In this document: in pieces, positions 33,972 through 42,691 of the stretch
How the letters are laid out: each line of letters starts with the position of its first letter
Numbering within the stretch: the stretch's first letter is position 1
Origin: Anaerolineales bacterium
GTDB taxonomy: Bacteria > Chloroflexota > Anaerolineae > 4572-78 > J111
NCBI GenBank assembly: GCA_015075405.1
Contig: JABTUK010000004.1
Span: forward strand, 496,001-560,000
Direction: 5' to 3'
Length of the DNA stretch: 64,000 nt
Program-made: the position numbers and the translations under genes
Notes under the pieces: generated by a model
Database searches by the model: none
Seen by the model: the letters and a program-made list of their open reading frames with translations, nothing else
Told to the model about the DNA's origin: nothing

Positions 33972-35264
33972 CCCTTCCAGTAGCAGGGTTTCCGGGTCTT
34001 CGATCAACTCTTTGAGCCGCACCAAAAACTGCACGGCTTCGCGCCCATCCACAATGCGGTGGTCATAACTGAGGGCCACATACATCATCGGGCGGATGAC
34101 GACCTGCTCATTTAGAGCAATCGGCCGTTTCTCTATTTTGTGCAGTCCCAAAATACCCACCTGCGGCGGGTTGAGAATAGGCGTGCTGAGCAATGACCCG
34201 TACACGCCGCCATTGGTGATGGAAAACGTTCCTCCCCGCAAATCTTCGAGCGAGAGCGTGCCGCTTTGCGCCTTTTCCACGTACTGCCCAATCATCTGCT
34301 CGATTTCGGCAAAGGTCAACCGGTCGGCCTCGCGGATGACCGGCACCACCAAGCCCCCTTCCGCTCCAATGGCCATGCCGATATCGTAATAATGCTTGAC
34401 AATAATCTCATCGCCCTCTATTTCGGCATTGAGCAGCGGAAACTGCTTTAACGCGCCCACAGTGGCTTTGACAAAAAAGGACATAAAGCCCAGTTTAATC
34501 CCATGCCGCTTCTGAAAAGTTTCCTGGCGGCGCTGGCGCAGTTCCATAACTGCGCTGATATCAATCTCGTTGAAGGTGGTCAGCATGGCCGCCGTGTGCT
34601 GGGCCTCGACCAGGCGTTGAGCAATAGTCCGCCGCCGCCGCGACATCCGCACCCGTTCCTCCCGTCTGGCGCGATCCCCCGTTGGCGTGGGCAAAACATC
34701 CGGCGTTTTGGCCGCCGGCTTAGCCTCAACTGCCGCCTCTCGCTGCCCCTCCTTAGCCTCAGCCTTAGCCTTAGTCGTATCCTGAGCTTGTCGAAGGGCC
34801 TCTTTCTGCCCATCCAAATACCGCTCGACATCCCTTTTGGTAATCCGCTCCTCAGCTTCCTGATGCGGAATTTGAGCCAGGTCGAGGCCGGCGCTTTGGG
34901 CCATGCGTTTAGCCAGCGGTGTTGCCTTTTCGGCCTCACCGGCTGAAGAGGGCGGTTTAGCCGGGGGCGATTCTTTTTCCGGGGGGGTCCCTTTTGCCAC
35001 AGGCGAGGGTGGTGCGGTCCCTGCCGGCGCGGCTTCGATGACGCCCAGCACGTCACCAATCTGCACATCTTCACCTTCCTGGCGCCTGATACTGGCCAGG
35101 ATACCGGCCTGGGCCGCCGGCACTTCCAGGTTGACTTTATCGGTTTCCAGTTCCACCACTGCTTCCCCCAGGCTAACCGGCTCGCCCTGCTGTTTCAGCC
35201 AGCGGGATACCGTCGCCTCGACAATGGATTCGCCCAATTCAGGCACGACAATTTCAACCGCCAT
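33969..35264 (-). CDS. sucB: Dihydrolipoyllysine succinyltransferase, 2-oxoglutarate dehydrogenase E2
   Basis: This is a 431-residue protein. The lipoyl domain (1-77) carries ELETDKVNLEVPA with the lipoylated Lys. A proline-rich linker follows, then a peripheral subunit-binding domain (ATPLAKRMAQSAGLDLAQI) and a second linker. The catalytic domain ends with SYDHRIVDGREAVQF, including the HxxxDG active-site motif. It transfers succinyl groups to CoA in the TCA cycle. The ATG at 35264 overlaps the sucA stop (TGATG) and has GGAGG eight bases upstream. The linker at about 155-175 contains sequence identical in type to genome repeats (EALRQAQDTTKAKAEAKEG). Confidence 0.95.
   Translation of the reverse strand: MAVEIVVPELGESIVEATVSRWLKQQGEPVSLGEAVVELETDKVNLEVPAAQAGILASIRRQEGEDVQIGDVLGVIEAAPAGTAPPSPVAKGTPPEKESPPAKPPSSAGEAEKATPLAKRMAQSAGLDLAQIPHQEAEERITKRDVERYLDGQKEALRQAQDTTKAKAEAKEGQREAAVEAKPAAKTPDVLPTPTGDRARREERVRMSRRRRTIAQRLVEAQHTAAMLTTFNEIDISAVMELRQRRQETFQKRHGIKLGFMSFFVKATVGALKQFPLLNAEIEGDEIIVKHYYDIGMAIGAEGGLVVPVIREADRLTFAEIEQMIGQYVEKAQSGTLSLEDLRGGTFSITNGGVYGSLLSTPILNPPQVGILGLHKIEKRPIALNEQVVIRPMMYVALSYDHRIVDGREAVQFLVRLKELIEDPETLLLEG
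34750..34803. repeat. Repeat-derived linker inside sucB
   Basis: CTTAGCCTCAGCCTTAGCCT followed by TATCCTGAGCTTGTCGAAGG. The first word matches the hairpin at 13742-13816 and the second occurs in the family A elements at 44287-44310 and 47199-47220. It is in frame within a flexible linker. Confidence 0.7.
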
Positions 35265-38059
35265 CACGCTTCCTCCAAAATTATGGTCTCTTCTTCGGTT
35301 ATCTTTTCGACGCTAAAGGCCTGCTCAACCAGCGATTCCTGGTTGACCGTGTGCCAGGCCGACCAGCCTTCGGCGGGGCTGGAACTGGCGGGACGGCCCA
35401 GGTAATACAGCGGCCAGCGCCCACCCAAAAGCCGGTCCAGATAGGAGTGGGCAAAACGCCAGGCCCCCATGTTGCGCGGTTCCTCCTGTAGCCAGACCAC
35501 CTCTTCCAAGCGGGGATAGCTATTCAACACCTCGGCAATTTCGGTGATGGGGAAGGGAGCAATCTGTTCCAACCGCACCAGGGCCACCGCCGGGTTTTGC
35601 TGGCGCGGCTCGCTGGTCGCCAAATCAACAAATACTTTACCGCTGCATAAAATGAGGCGGTGAACCTGCTCGGCCTGCGCCTGCGGGTCAAGCAGTACCG
35701 GCTGCCAGCGCCCCTCGGCCAGTTCGCGTGGGGTTGAAGCCACTAGGGGGTGGCGGAGCAGGCTTTTGGGCGTCATCACAATCAGCGGCAGCGGGTCAGT
35801 TTGCAGCAAAGCCGCCTGTCGCCGCAGCAAATGAAAATATTGGGCCGCTGTGGTGCAGTTAGCCAGGCGCATATTGGTCTCCGCGGCCATTTGCAAAAAG
35901 CGCTCCGGTCGCCCGGTCGAGTGATCCGGCCCCTGCCCTTCGTAACCGTGCGGCAACAACACCACCAACGAGGGCGTCTGGCCCCACTTGGCGCGGGCAG
36001 AAGTGATAAACTCATCTACAATGGTTTGCGCCCCGTTGATAAAATCGCCGTACTGCGCCTCCCAGATAACCAAGCGTTCCGGGGCCTGCGCATTGTAACC
36101 GTATTCAAAGCCCAGCGCTGCCGCTTCGGAGAGGGGGCTGTTGCGGGCCTCAAAAGCAGCTTTGGCCTGGGGCAATGCCTGGAGCGGGGTGAAGGTCTGG
36201 CCGGTTTCAACATCGTGAAAAACCAGATGGCGCTGGCTAAAGGTGCCCCGCTCGACATCCTGACCGGTCATGCGAATCGCCACCCCATCGGCCAGGATGG
36301 AAGCCAGGGCCAGCAGTTCGGCCGTCGCCCAATCTATTGTCGCCTCGTCGGGGTTGGCAAAGGCTTCGCGGCGGCGTTTGAGAGGCCGCTGCATTTTGGG
36401 ATGGAGGTTGAAATTGGGCGGCAGTTGCAGCAGCGCCGTGTTCAGGTGGTCCAGCTTCTTTAAAGAGAGACTTGTTTTAACCGCACGGGCTGCCCCCGGC
36501 GGCGGGGCTGCGGGTGGCATTTCGGCCAGGTCGGTAGTTGGCTCCAAAGAATCCAGTGTTTCCTGCAATTCGGCCATGCGTTCCTGGACGCGCTGCTCCG
36601 GCCAGGCGGGATCAATCAGGCCGCGCTGCACCAGGGTGTTGGCCCACCGCGCCCGGACGGTAGGATGCTGCTCGATTTTTTGATACATGCGCGGCTGGGT
36701 AAAGCCGGGTTCATCCCCTTCGTTATGGCCGTAGCGGCGGTAGCCCACCAGGTCAATCAGAAAATCCCTGGCAAATTTGTGGCGGTAGGCGCAGGCCAGC
36801 CGGGCCACTTCGACACAGGCCTCCGGGTCGTCGGCGTTAACGTGGACAATGGGGATTTTGAACCCTTTGGCCAAATCGCTGGCGTACAGGGTGCTGCGGG
36901 CTTCGCCGGGCAAGGTGGTATAGCCCAACTGGTTATTGGCAATGATGTGAATAGTGCCCCCGGTGCGATAGCCCGGCAGGCGGGACAGATTGAGGGTTTC
37001 GGCCACAATGCCTTGACCGGGAAAGGCGGCGTCACCGTGAATCAGGACGGGCAGGGAGATGGTAGGGTTGAAATGGGGCTGGCCGGGCTTGTTGACCTGC
37101 GTATCCGAGGCCCGCGCCATGCCCTCGACCACCGGATTGATGGCTTCCAGGTGGCTGGGGTTGGGCGGGATGGCCACCACCAAATCCACCGGGCGACCAT
37201 CACTCACCGCCCGGCGCGCGCCCAGGTGATACTTCACATCGCCGGTCCAGCCCAAATCCTCGCGGATAATAAAACGGCGGCCCCGCAGCGGGTCTTTAAA
37301 CTCAGCCAAAATCTGGCTGTAGGGCTTATTGAGGGTGTGGGCTAACACATTCAGCCGGCCCCGGTGAGCCATCCCAATGAGAATGTTGAAAATACCATCC
37401 TCTGCCGCCGCGCCGATAATCTCATCCAGAATGGGCACCAGCATATCCAGCCCCTCGATGGAAAAACGGGTTTTGCCAGGGAAGGTTCGGTTTAAAAATT
37501 GTTCAAAGGCCTCCACCTGGGTCAACCGTTCCAACAAAGCCTGGGGGTTAATTGGGTCTTGGGGTGGGCGAAATTGGCCGGATTCGGCGGCGTGACGCAG
37601 CCAGTCACGTTCTTCCGGTTCCCGCACATGATCGTAATCGTAACCAATAGTGGTGGAGTAGACCCGGCGCAGGCCCTCGATGGCTTCCCAGGCGTTGCCG
37701 GCTTTTTCGGCAATCGGGCCACCAATGGGGCTGGCCGGCAGCCGGCGCAGTTCCGCTTCGGTCAGGCCGTGCGCCGCCGGGTCGAGCGACGGGTCGCCGA
37801 GGGGAGCGCCGCCCAGCGGGTCAAGCTGAGCGGCCAAGTGACCGTACTCGCGAATGGCCTGGGCCAGCCTGACTGCCCCAACAATTTTATCCATGTTGTC
37901 AGTTGCCAGACCGGTTACGCCATCTTCGGCGGGCGGCGTCCACTGCTTAAAGTAAGCCCGCGTGGCGGGGTCTACCGCCTCTGGATTCTGTTGGTAACGC
38001 TCGTATAGCTCTAAAATGTAACCGGCGTTAGGTCCGTGAAAGTCGTGCAAAGTATTCAT
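35264..38059 (-). CDS. sucA: 2-oxoglutarate dehydrogenase E1 (thiamine-dependent)
   Basis: This is a 931-residue protein, normal for the family. The N-terminus DFHGPNAGYILELYERYQQN is the typical E1o start, supporting the ATG at 38059; a longer open frame upstream is encoded by repeats. GMAHRGRLNVLAHTLNKPYS, LIHGDAAFPGQGIVAETLNL, and TIHIIANNQLGYTT form the thiamine-diphosphate site, and LVGYRRYGHNEGDEPGFTQP follows. It decarboxylates 2-oxoglutarate and passes the succinyl unit to SucB. It is cotranscribed with sucB. No E3 gene is nearby. The ribosome site at 38059 is weak. Confidence 0.95.
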   Translation of the reverse strand: MNTLHDFHGPNAGYILELYERYQQNPEAVDPATRAYFKQWTPPAEDGVTGLATDNMDKIVGAVRLAQAIREYGHLAAQLDPLGGAPLGDPSLDPAAHGLTEAELRRLPASPIGGPIAEKAGNAWEAIEGLRRVYSTTIGYDYDHVREPEERDWLRHAAESGQFRPPQDPINPQALLERLTQVEAFEQFLNRTFPGKTRFSIEGLDMLVPILDEIIGAAAEDGIFNILIGMAHRGRLNVLAHTLNKPYSQILAEFKDPLRGRRFIIREDLGWTGDVKYHLGARRAVSDGRPVDLVVAIPPNPSHLEAINPVVEGMARASDTQVNKPGQPHFNPTISLPVLIHGDAAFPGQGIVAETLNLSRLPGYRTGGTIHIIANNQLGYTTLPGEARSTLYASDLAKGFKIPIVHVNADDPEACVEVARLACAYRHKFARDFLIDLVGYRRYGHNEGDEPGFTQPRMYQKIEQHPTVRARWANTLVQRGLIDPAWPEQRVQERMAELQETLDSLEPTTDLAEMPPAAPPPGAARAVKTSLSLKKLDHLNTALLQLPPNFNLHPKMQRPLKRRREAFANPDEATIDWATAELLALASILADGVAIRMTGQDVERGTFSQRHLVFHDVETGQTFTPLQALPQAKAAFEARNSPLSEAAALGFEYGYNAQAPERLVIWEAQYGDFINGAQTIVDEFITSARAKWGQTPSLVVLLPHGYEGQGPDHSTGRPERFLQMAAETNMRLANCTTAAQYFHLLRRQAALLQTDPLPLIVMTPKSLLRHPLVASTPRELAEGRWQPVLLDPQAQAEQVHRLILCSGKVFVDLATSEPRQQNPAVALVRLEQIAPFPITEIAEVLNSYPRLEEVVWLQEEPRNMGAWRFAHSYLDRLLGGRWPLYYLGRPASSSPAEGWSAWHTVNQESLVEQAFSVEKITEEETIILEEA

Positions 38060-38662
38060 AGAGGTATCATTATTGTTGTAAGTATCAGTGTCCAGAAAAA
38101 TTCTTTCGCGAAGATCAGGGTAACAGGGTAGCAAGGTAGCAAGGTAGCAAAACTGCTACTTGCTACCTGTTTTAACGACGAATACTTTTCTGGAACACGA
38201 TTACAGAATGAATTTAAGTTAGTATATTACCTCTAAATCTCTTTTTTTCATACTCGCTCAGGTGATTTTGCTTGCCTTTTTGTCCACAAAATATTTTATT
38301 TGTGACATTTGTCACTACTCAGCACAGGCTATTTTAGCTATACTATTTATAGTGGACTTTGTGACCAGCCTGGCTAAAGTGCATTACAACCGAGCATCGT
38401 CCAGGGTCGCGCCACGAGGATAGTACGATTCCACTTACGTTCTACCTCTCTCCTGCCCCAAAACAGCTTCAGTTTCGCTCCAATAATCACTCCCTAGCCT
38501 CTTCCTTTAAGCTTCCCTTGTTCCTATCCTTAACGATTACCTTTGTTCGTCAATGGACGTCAAAATATTGAACGGAATAAAGGAGGTACACCGCGAAAAA
38601 AGTAAACCTCAGCAGTAAGGCCTAAACAGGTTATTAAAATTTATTATCAAAGGAGATAAACC
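38060..38662. other. 603-base region between sucA and dodecin with regulatory elements
   Basis: From the left: an AAGGTAGC tandem hairpin (38125-38172), AT-rich sequence that should hold the sucA promoter, a CRP/FNR-like site with a -10 box (38301-38344), and about 310 bases of pyrimidine-rich leader. At 38579-38587 there is a near-perfect AAAGGAGGT without a usable start codon. No protein gene of convincing size was seen. Confidence 0.6.
38301..38344 (+). promoter_or_regulatory. CRP/FNR-type operator with -10 box
   Basis: TGTGACATTTGTCACT (38301-38316) fits TGTGA-N6-TCACx, and TATACT is at 38339-38344. A start point near 38351 would place the operator centre about 42 bases upstream, the classical class II activator position. 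The -35 region is otherwise poor, as expected for an activated promoter. Confidence 0.5.
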
Positions 38663-38881
38663 GTGACTGAGCATAGCTTTTATAAAGTTATTGAAGTGGT
38701 CGGCACTAGTAGAACATCGTGGGAAGATGCGGCCAAGTCGGCGATGATGGCCGTGGCCCAATCCGTCCGCAATCTACGGGTGGCCGAGGTGAAAGAATTT
38801 GATCTGAAGTTGGAAGAAAAGGAGGTAATTTACCGAGTCAAGTTGGATGTCTCCTTCAAGATCGAAGGACACGAAGTCTAA
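38663..38881 (+). CDS. Dodecin (flavin-binding storage/buffer protein)
   Basis: This is a 72-residue protein of exact family size. YKVIEVVGTSRTSWEDAAKS and NLRVAEVKEFDLKLE are the dodecin signatures; the Trp in SRTSWEDA stacks on flavin. Dodecins assemble as hollow dodecamers that store and protect riboflavin, FMN or CoA-like ligands. The start codon is GTG with AAAGGAG six bases before it. It is monocistronic, preceded by a long leader with a CRP-like promoter and followed by tandem repeats and a hairpin. Flavin enzymes in the region (LLM, split barrel) give a loose functional link. Confidence 0.92.
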   Translation: MTEHSFYKVIEVVGTSRTSWEDAAKSAMMAVAQSVRNLRVAEVKEFDLKLEEKEVIYRVKLDVSFKIEGHEV

Positions 38882-38885
38882 GTAA

Positions 38886-38990
38886 TTGTCCAAAAATAAG
38901 TTCCTCCAAGTTCCTACGAGTTCCCAGGGAACTAAGTGATCGTCTAAAAATAAGTTCCCCCAAGTTCCCCCAAGTTCCGAGGGAACTAAG
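38886..38990. repeat. Tandem duplication with AAGTTCC/GGAACTT hairpins
   Basis: Two copies of about 50 bp, each with AAAAATAAGTTCC followed by CAAGTTCC words and ending AGGGAACTAAG; the inverted words allow hairpins. It directly follows dodecin and may serve as its terminator. Confidence 0.7.
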
Positions 38991-39130
38991 GGAACTGATA
39001 GGAACTTAAAACGGGAAGTAATTTTTGGATGCTTATTAAGTGCAGCCTCGCTCCAGTGCCCGACTCCACGCCGGCCAGTTAGGCGATATACTGACCGTCG
39101 CCTGAGTTTTTCCTCTCCGCCTCCCGACTA

Positions 39131-39170
39131 AAACAGTCCTAACCACCTTCTGGTTGGGACTGTTTGCTTT
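39131..39170. terminator. Possible intrinsic terminator
   Basis: AAACAGTCCTAACCA and TGGTTGGGACTGTTT form a 15-bp stem with one mismatch and a five-base loop, followed by GCTTTT. The A and T flanks could work in both directions. Confidence 0.6.
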
Positions 39171-39270
39171 TCCGGCTACTCCAGACCTGACAGGGATATT
39201 GCGCGAAAACCTGGGAGGTCTAGCTTGACAATAATGGTACAATAAAAGTATCTCACCTGGGAGAAACCGC

Positions 39271-42200
39271 ATGACCACCCCCTTGAAACATTACCTGGCG
39301 ACCATCGAAGCCGCGCTCAAGGCCGGCAACGCCACCGAGCACACCCACCGCCCGGCCCTGAAAGCCCTGCTGGAAAGCATGGATTTGGGCCTGACCGCCA
39401 CCAACGAACCCAAGCGGATTGCCTGCGGCGCGCCCGATTATATCCTGACCCGCAACAATTTGATCGTCGGCTATATCGAGGCCAAAGACGTGGGCAAATC
39501 GCTGGCCGAGACGGAGCGGAGCGAGCAGCTTAAGCGCTACCGCCGCGCCCTGGATAATCTGGTGCTGACCGATTACCTGGAATTTCGCTGGTACGTGGGC
39601 GGCGAACTGCGCCAGGAGGCCCGGCTGGCCCAGCCGCAGCCGGGCGGCAAGCTCAAGCCGGGCAAAGACAGTCTGGCCGCCGTCGAGAGTTTGCTGCAAG
39701 CCTTTCTGGCCCACCAACCGCAGGGCATCAACACCCCCAAAGACTTAGCCGAGCGCCTGGCCCGCCTGACCCACATCATCCGCGATATTATTGTGACCGC
39801 CTTTGAGACCGGCCAGGCCTCGCCGCTGCTGCAAGGCTGGCGCGAGGCCTTTGCCAAAGTGCTGATTGCCGACCTGAGCCTGCCGGAACGGACGCCCGAC
39901 TTTGCCGATATGTTTGCCCAAACCCTGGCCTACGGCCTGTTTACGGCGCGGGTCATGGACCCTACGCCGGTCACCTTTACCCGCCAGAAAGCCCAGTACC
40001 TCATCCCCAAATCCAACCCCTTCCTGCGCGATTTCTTTATCCAGATCAGCGGGCCGCAGCTTGACGACGAACCTTTTGCCAGCTTTGTGGACGACCTGGT
40101 GAACCTGCTGGCCCACACCGATATGGCCGCCGTGCTGGCCGACTTTGGCCGGCGCACCCGCCAGGAAGACCCGGTGGTGCATTTTTACGAAACTTTTCTG
40201 GCCGCTTACGACCCCCGCCTGCGCGAAGCGCGGGGCGTCTACTACACCCCGGAGCCGGTGGTCAGCTATATTGTCCGCTCGGTGGACGCCTTGCTCAAAA
40301 GCCGCTTCGACTGTCCGCAGGGCCTGGCCGACAGCAGCCAAATCACCATCCCCAACTACGACCCCGGCTTGAAGGTGAAGGGCAAAAACGAGACCCGCAA
40401 AACCATTGAAAGCCACAAAGTGCTGGTGCTCGACCCGGCGACCGGCACGGGCACCTTTCTCTATGCCGTGATTGACCACATCCGCCAGCAGTTTATGCAG
40501 CAGGACAACGCCGGCCTGTGGCCCGGCTACGTCAAGAACCACCTGCTGCCGCGCCTGTTTGGCTTTGAACTGCTGATGGCTCCCTACGCCGTAGCCCACT
40601 TTAAACTGAGCTTGCAACTGGCCGGGCGCGACCTGCCGGAGCCGCTGCGCCAGCAATGGGCTTACCTGCCCGCCGGTGGGGAACGGCTGGGCGTCTACCT
40701 GACCAACGCTTTAGAGGAGCCGCACGAAATGACCGGTCTGCCCCTCTTTACCCAGTGGGTGGCCGACGAAACCAACGCCGCCAATGAGGTCAAGCGCCAC
40801 CTGCCGGTGCTGGTGGTCATGGGCAACCCGCCCTATTCCGGCCACAGCGCCAACAAAAGCGCCTGGATTGACGGCCTGCTGCACGGCAAGCTGCCCGACG
40901 GCGGCAAGACCGGCAGCTATTACGAGGTGGACGGCCAGCCGTTGGGCGAGAAAAACCCCAAGTGGCTGCAAGACGACTACGTAAAATTCCTGCGCTTTGG
41001 ACAGTGGCGGATTGAGCGGAGCGGGCAGGGCATCCTGGCCTTTATCAGCAACAACGGCTACCTGGACAACCCTACCTTTCGTGGCATGCGTCAAGCGTTG
41101 ATGCAGAGTTTTTCTGAGATTTACATTTTGAATCTGCACGGCAACGCCAAAAAGAAAGAAACCGCCCCCGACGGCGGCAAAGATGAGAACGTGTTTGACA
41201 TTCAACAGGGGGTGGGGATTGGCATTTTTGTCAAACAGCCCGGCAAAACAGGCCCGGCCCAGGTCTACCACGCCGACCTGTGGGGTGTGCGGGCTAAGAA
41301 ATACGAACAGCTTTTTGAACAGGATGTAACCGTAACCGGATGGCAGCCGCTTAACCCACAAGCGCCTTTTTACCTGTTTACGCCGCAGAACGTGGATTTG
41401 CTGGCCGAGTACAACCAGGGCTGGAAGCTGACCGACATTTTTCCCACAAACTCGGTAGGTATTGTCACCGCCCGCGATAGATTGACCATTCACTGGACAA
41501 GAGATGAAATCTGGCAAACAGTCAACGACTTTGCCGGACTATCGGTAGAAGAGGCTCGGACGAGGTATGATTTAGGCCAAGATGCCCGTGATTGGAAAGT
41601 TCATCTGGCTCAGGCTGATGTCACAGGCAGCGGGCCAACTCCGGCCAAAATCACTCCAATCCTATATCGCCCGTTTGATGTTCGATTTACCTACTACACC
41701 GGACGAACCAAAGGCTTCCACTGTATGCCCCGTCCAGAAGTAATGCGCAACATGTTGAATGGCGATAATTTAGGATTAATCTTTATGCGTCAAGTTGCCT
41801 TGAATGATAGCTATTCCCATTTTGGAGTAAGCAAGGTATTAGTAGACAATCGAGCTTTTTATAGTAATAAAGGTATCATGAGTTACGCGCCTCTCTACCT
41901 CTACCCGACCGGCGAGACGGGTAAGCAAAAGGGGGCGGCGTTCAACTTAGACCTGACAGGTCTTCAAGACCTGTCAGGTCTGGCAGCGGGCGGCGGCTGG
42001 CCGCCGGATGCGGCGCACGGCGGGCGCACGCCCAATCTCAACCCGGCGTTTGTTAAGGCGCTGGGGGAGAAGTTGGGGTTAACCTTCCAACCGGTTCAGA
42101 CCTTTGAGGTTTTAGAAACCTCAAAGGTCTTTGGCCCGGAAGACATCTTCCACTACATCTACGCCCTTTTCCACAGCCCCACCTACCGCAGCCGCTACGC

Positions 42201-42669
42201 CGAGTTTCTGAAGATAGATTTCCCCCGCGTGCCGCTGACCTCGAATGTGGGCCTGTTCCGCACGCTGGGCCGGTTGGGGCGGGAGTTGGTCGGGCTGCAC
42301 CTGCTTGACTTCTCCCTCCCCCTAAGAGGGGGAGGGCCGGGGAGGGGGTCAGAAGGTGAGGTTCGCTATCCGGTGACCGGGGATAACCGGGTGGAGAAAG
42401 GCTACCCCAAGTACACCCCACCGCTGGGGGAGCAGCCGGGGCGAGTCTACCTGAACAAAAGCCAATACTTCGAGGGCGTCGCGCCGGAGGTGTGGGGCTT
42501 CTACGTGGGCGGCTATCAAGTGCTGGAGAAGTGGCTCAAGGACCGCCAGGGGCGGCAGCTCAGCTATGACGAGCTAACCCACTACCGGCAAATCGTCGCC
42601 GCCCTGGGCCGGACGATAGAGCTGATGGCAGAGATTGACAGCGCCATTCCGCAGTGGCCGCTGGCTTGA
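39271..42669 (+). CDS. Single-chain restriction-modification enzyme (type ISP/IIG-like N6-adenine MTase)
   Basis: This is a 1132-residue protein. Residues 1-130 look like a PD-(D/E)XK nuclease (CGAPDYILTRNNLIVGYIEA-KD, i.e. D...EAK). The methyltransferase region has GVYYTPEPVVSYIVRSVD, LDPATGTGTFLYAVIDHI (AdoMet motif I, about 388-400) and VVMGNPPYSGHS (NPPY catalytic motif, about 525). The C-terminal half is the target-recognition region of the type ISP class. No helicase motifs are seen, unlike LlaGI, so it resembles type IIG. The stretch 41440-41900 is AT-richer than the rest, and three palindromes lie in frame near the C-terminus (41949, 42098, 42314). It stands alone, without a separate specificity or methylase gene. 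Confidence 0.85.
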   Translation: MTTPLKHYLATIEAALKAGNATEHTHRPALKALLESMDLGLTATNEPKRIACGAPDYILTRNNLIVGYIEAKDVGKSLAETERSEQLKRYRRALDNLVLTDYLEFRWYVGGELRQEARLAQPQPGGKLKPGKDSLAAVESLLQAFLAHQPQGINTPKDLAERLARLTHIIRDIIVTAFETGQASPLLQGWREAFAKVLIADLSLPERTPDFADMFAQTLAYGLFTARVMDPTPVTFTRQKAQYLIPKSNPFLRDFFIQISGPQLDDEPFASFVDDLVNLLAHTDMAAVLADFGRRTRQEDPVVHFYETFLAAYDPRLREARGVYYTPEPVVSYIVRSVDALLKSRFDCPQGLADSSQITIPNYDPGLKVKGKNETRKTIESHKVLVLDPATGTGTFLYAVIDHIRQQFMQQDNAGLWPGYVKNHLLPRLFGFELLMAPYAVAHFKLSLQLAGRDLPEPLRQQWAYLPAGGERLGVYLTNALEEPHEMTGLPLFTQWVADETNAANEVKRHLPVLVVMGNPPYSGHSANKSAWIDGLLHGKLPDGGKTGSYYEVDGQPLGEKNPKWLQDDYVKFLRFGQWRIERSGQGILAFISNNGYLDNPTFRGMRQALMQSFSEIYILNLHGNAKKKETAPDGGKDENVFDIQQGVGIGIFVKQPGKTGPAQVYHADLWGVRAKKYEQLFEQDVTVTGWQPLNPQAPFYLFTPQNVDLLAEYNQGWKLTDIFPTNSVGIVTARDRLTIHWTRDEIWQTVNDFAGLSVEEARTRYDLGQDARDWKVHLAQADVTGSGPTPAKITPILYRPFDVRFTYYTGRTKGFHCMPRPEVMRNMLNGDNLGLIFMRQVALNDSYSHFGVSKVLVDNRAFYSNKGIMSYAPLYLYPTGETGKQKGAAFNLDLTGLQDLSGLAAGGGWPPDAAHGGRTPNLNPAFVKALGEKLGLTFQPVQTFEVLETSKVFGPEDIFHYIYALFHSPTYRSRYAEFLKIDFPRVPLTSNVGLFRTLGRLGRELVGLHLLDFSLPLRGGGPGRGSEGEVRYPVTGDNRVEKGYPKYTPPLGEQPGRVYLNKSQYFEGVAPEVWGFYVGGYQVLEKWLKDRQGRQLSYDELTHYRQIVAALGRTIELMAEIDSAIPQWPLA
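41949..41981. repeat. 33-bp palindrome in frame in the restriction-modification gene
   Basis: Arms AGACCTGACAGGTCTT and AAGACCTGTCAGGTCT are exact reverse complements around one base. It encodes DLTGLQDLSGL at residues about 893-904. Confidence 0.88.
42098..42130. repeat. Second 33-bp AGACCT palindrome in the same gene
   Basis: Arms AGACCTTTGAGGTTT and AAACCTCAAAGGTCT are exact reverse complements around TAG. Same length and same outer AGACCT/AGGTCT as the copy at 41949, but different inner bases. Encodes TFEVLETSKVF. Confidence 0.88.
42314..42336. repeat. CCCTCCCCCT palindrome in the same gene
   Basis: CCCTCCCCCT and AGGGGGAGGG arms around AAG, followed by GGAGGGGGT. In frame; encodes SLPLRGGGPGRGSEGE at about residues 1013-1028. 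Confidence 0.75.
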
Positions 42670-42691
42670 ACCTTCCTGGGGACGGAAACGC

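Larger units (their letters stand above)
38882..39270. other. 389-base region: tandem repeat and terminator-like hairpin
   Basis: It contains two tandem copies of an AAAAATAAGTTCC...GGGAACTAAG unit (38886-38990), a hairpin followed by T residues (39131-39170) and a degenerate AGACCTGACAGG palindrome (39183-39221) just upstream of the restriction-modification gene. No gene was seen. Confidence 0.65.

Noticed and set aside
39226..39243. Promoter TTGACA ... TACAAT upstream of the restriction-modification gene
   Set aside because: The two boxes are separated by only a few bases, too close for a normal promoter.
39745..41517. Two open frames antisense to the restriction-modification gene
   Set aside because: They are shadows of a GC-rich gene and have no start signals or motifs.
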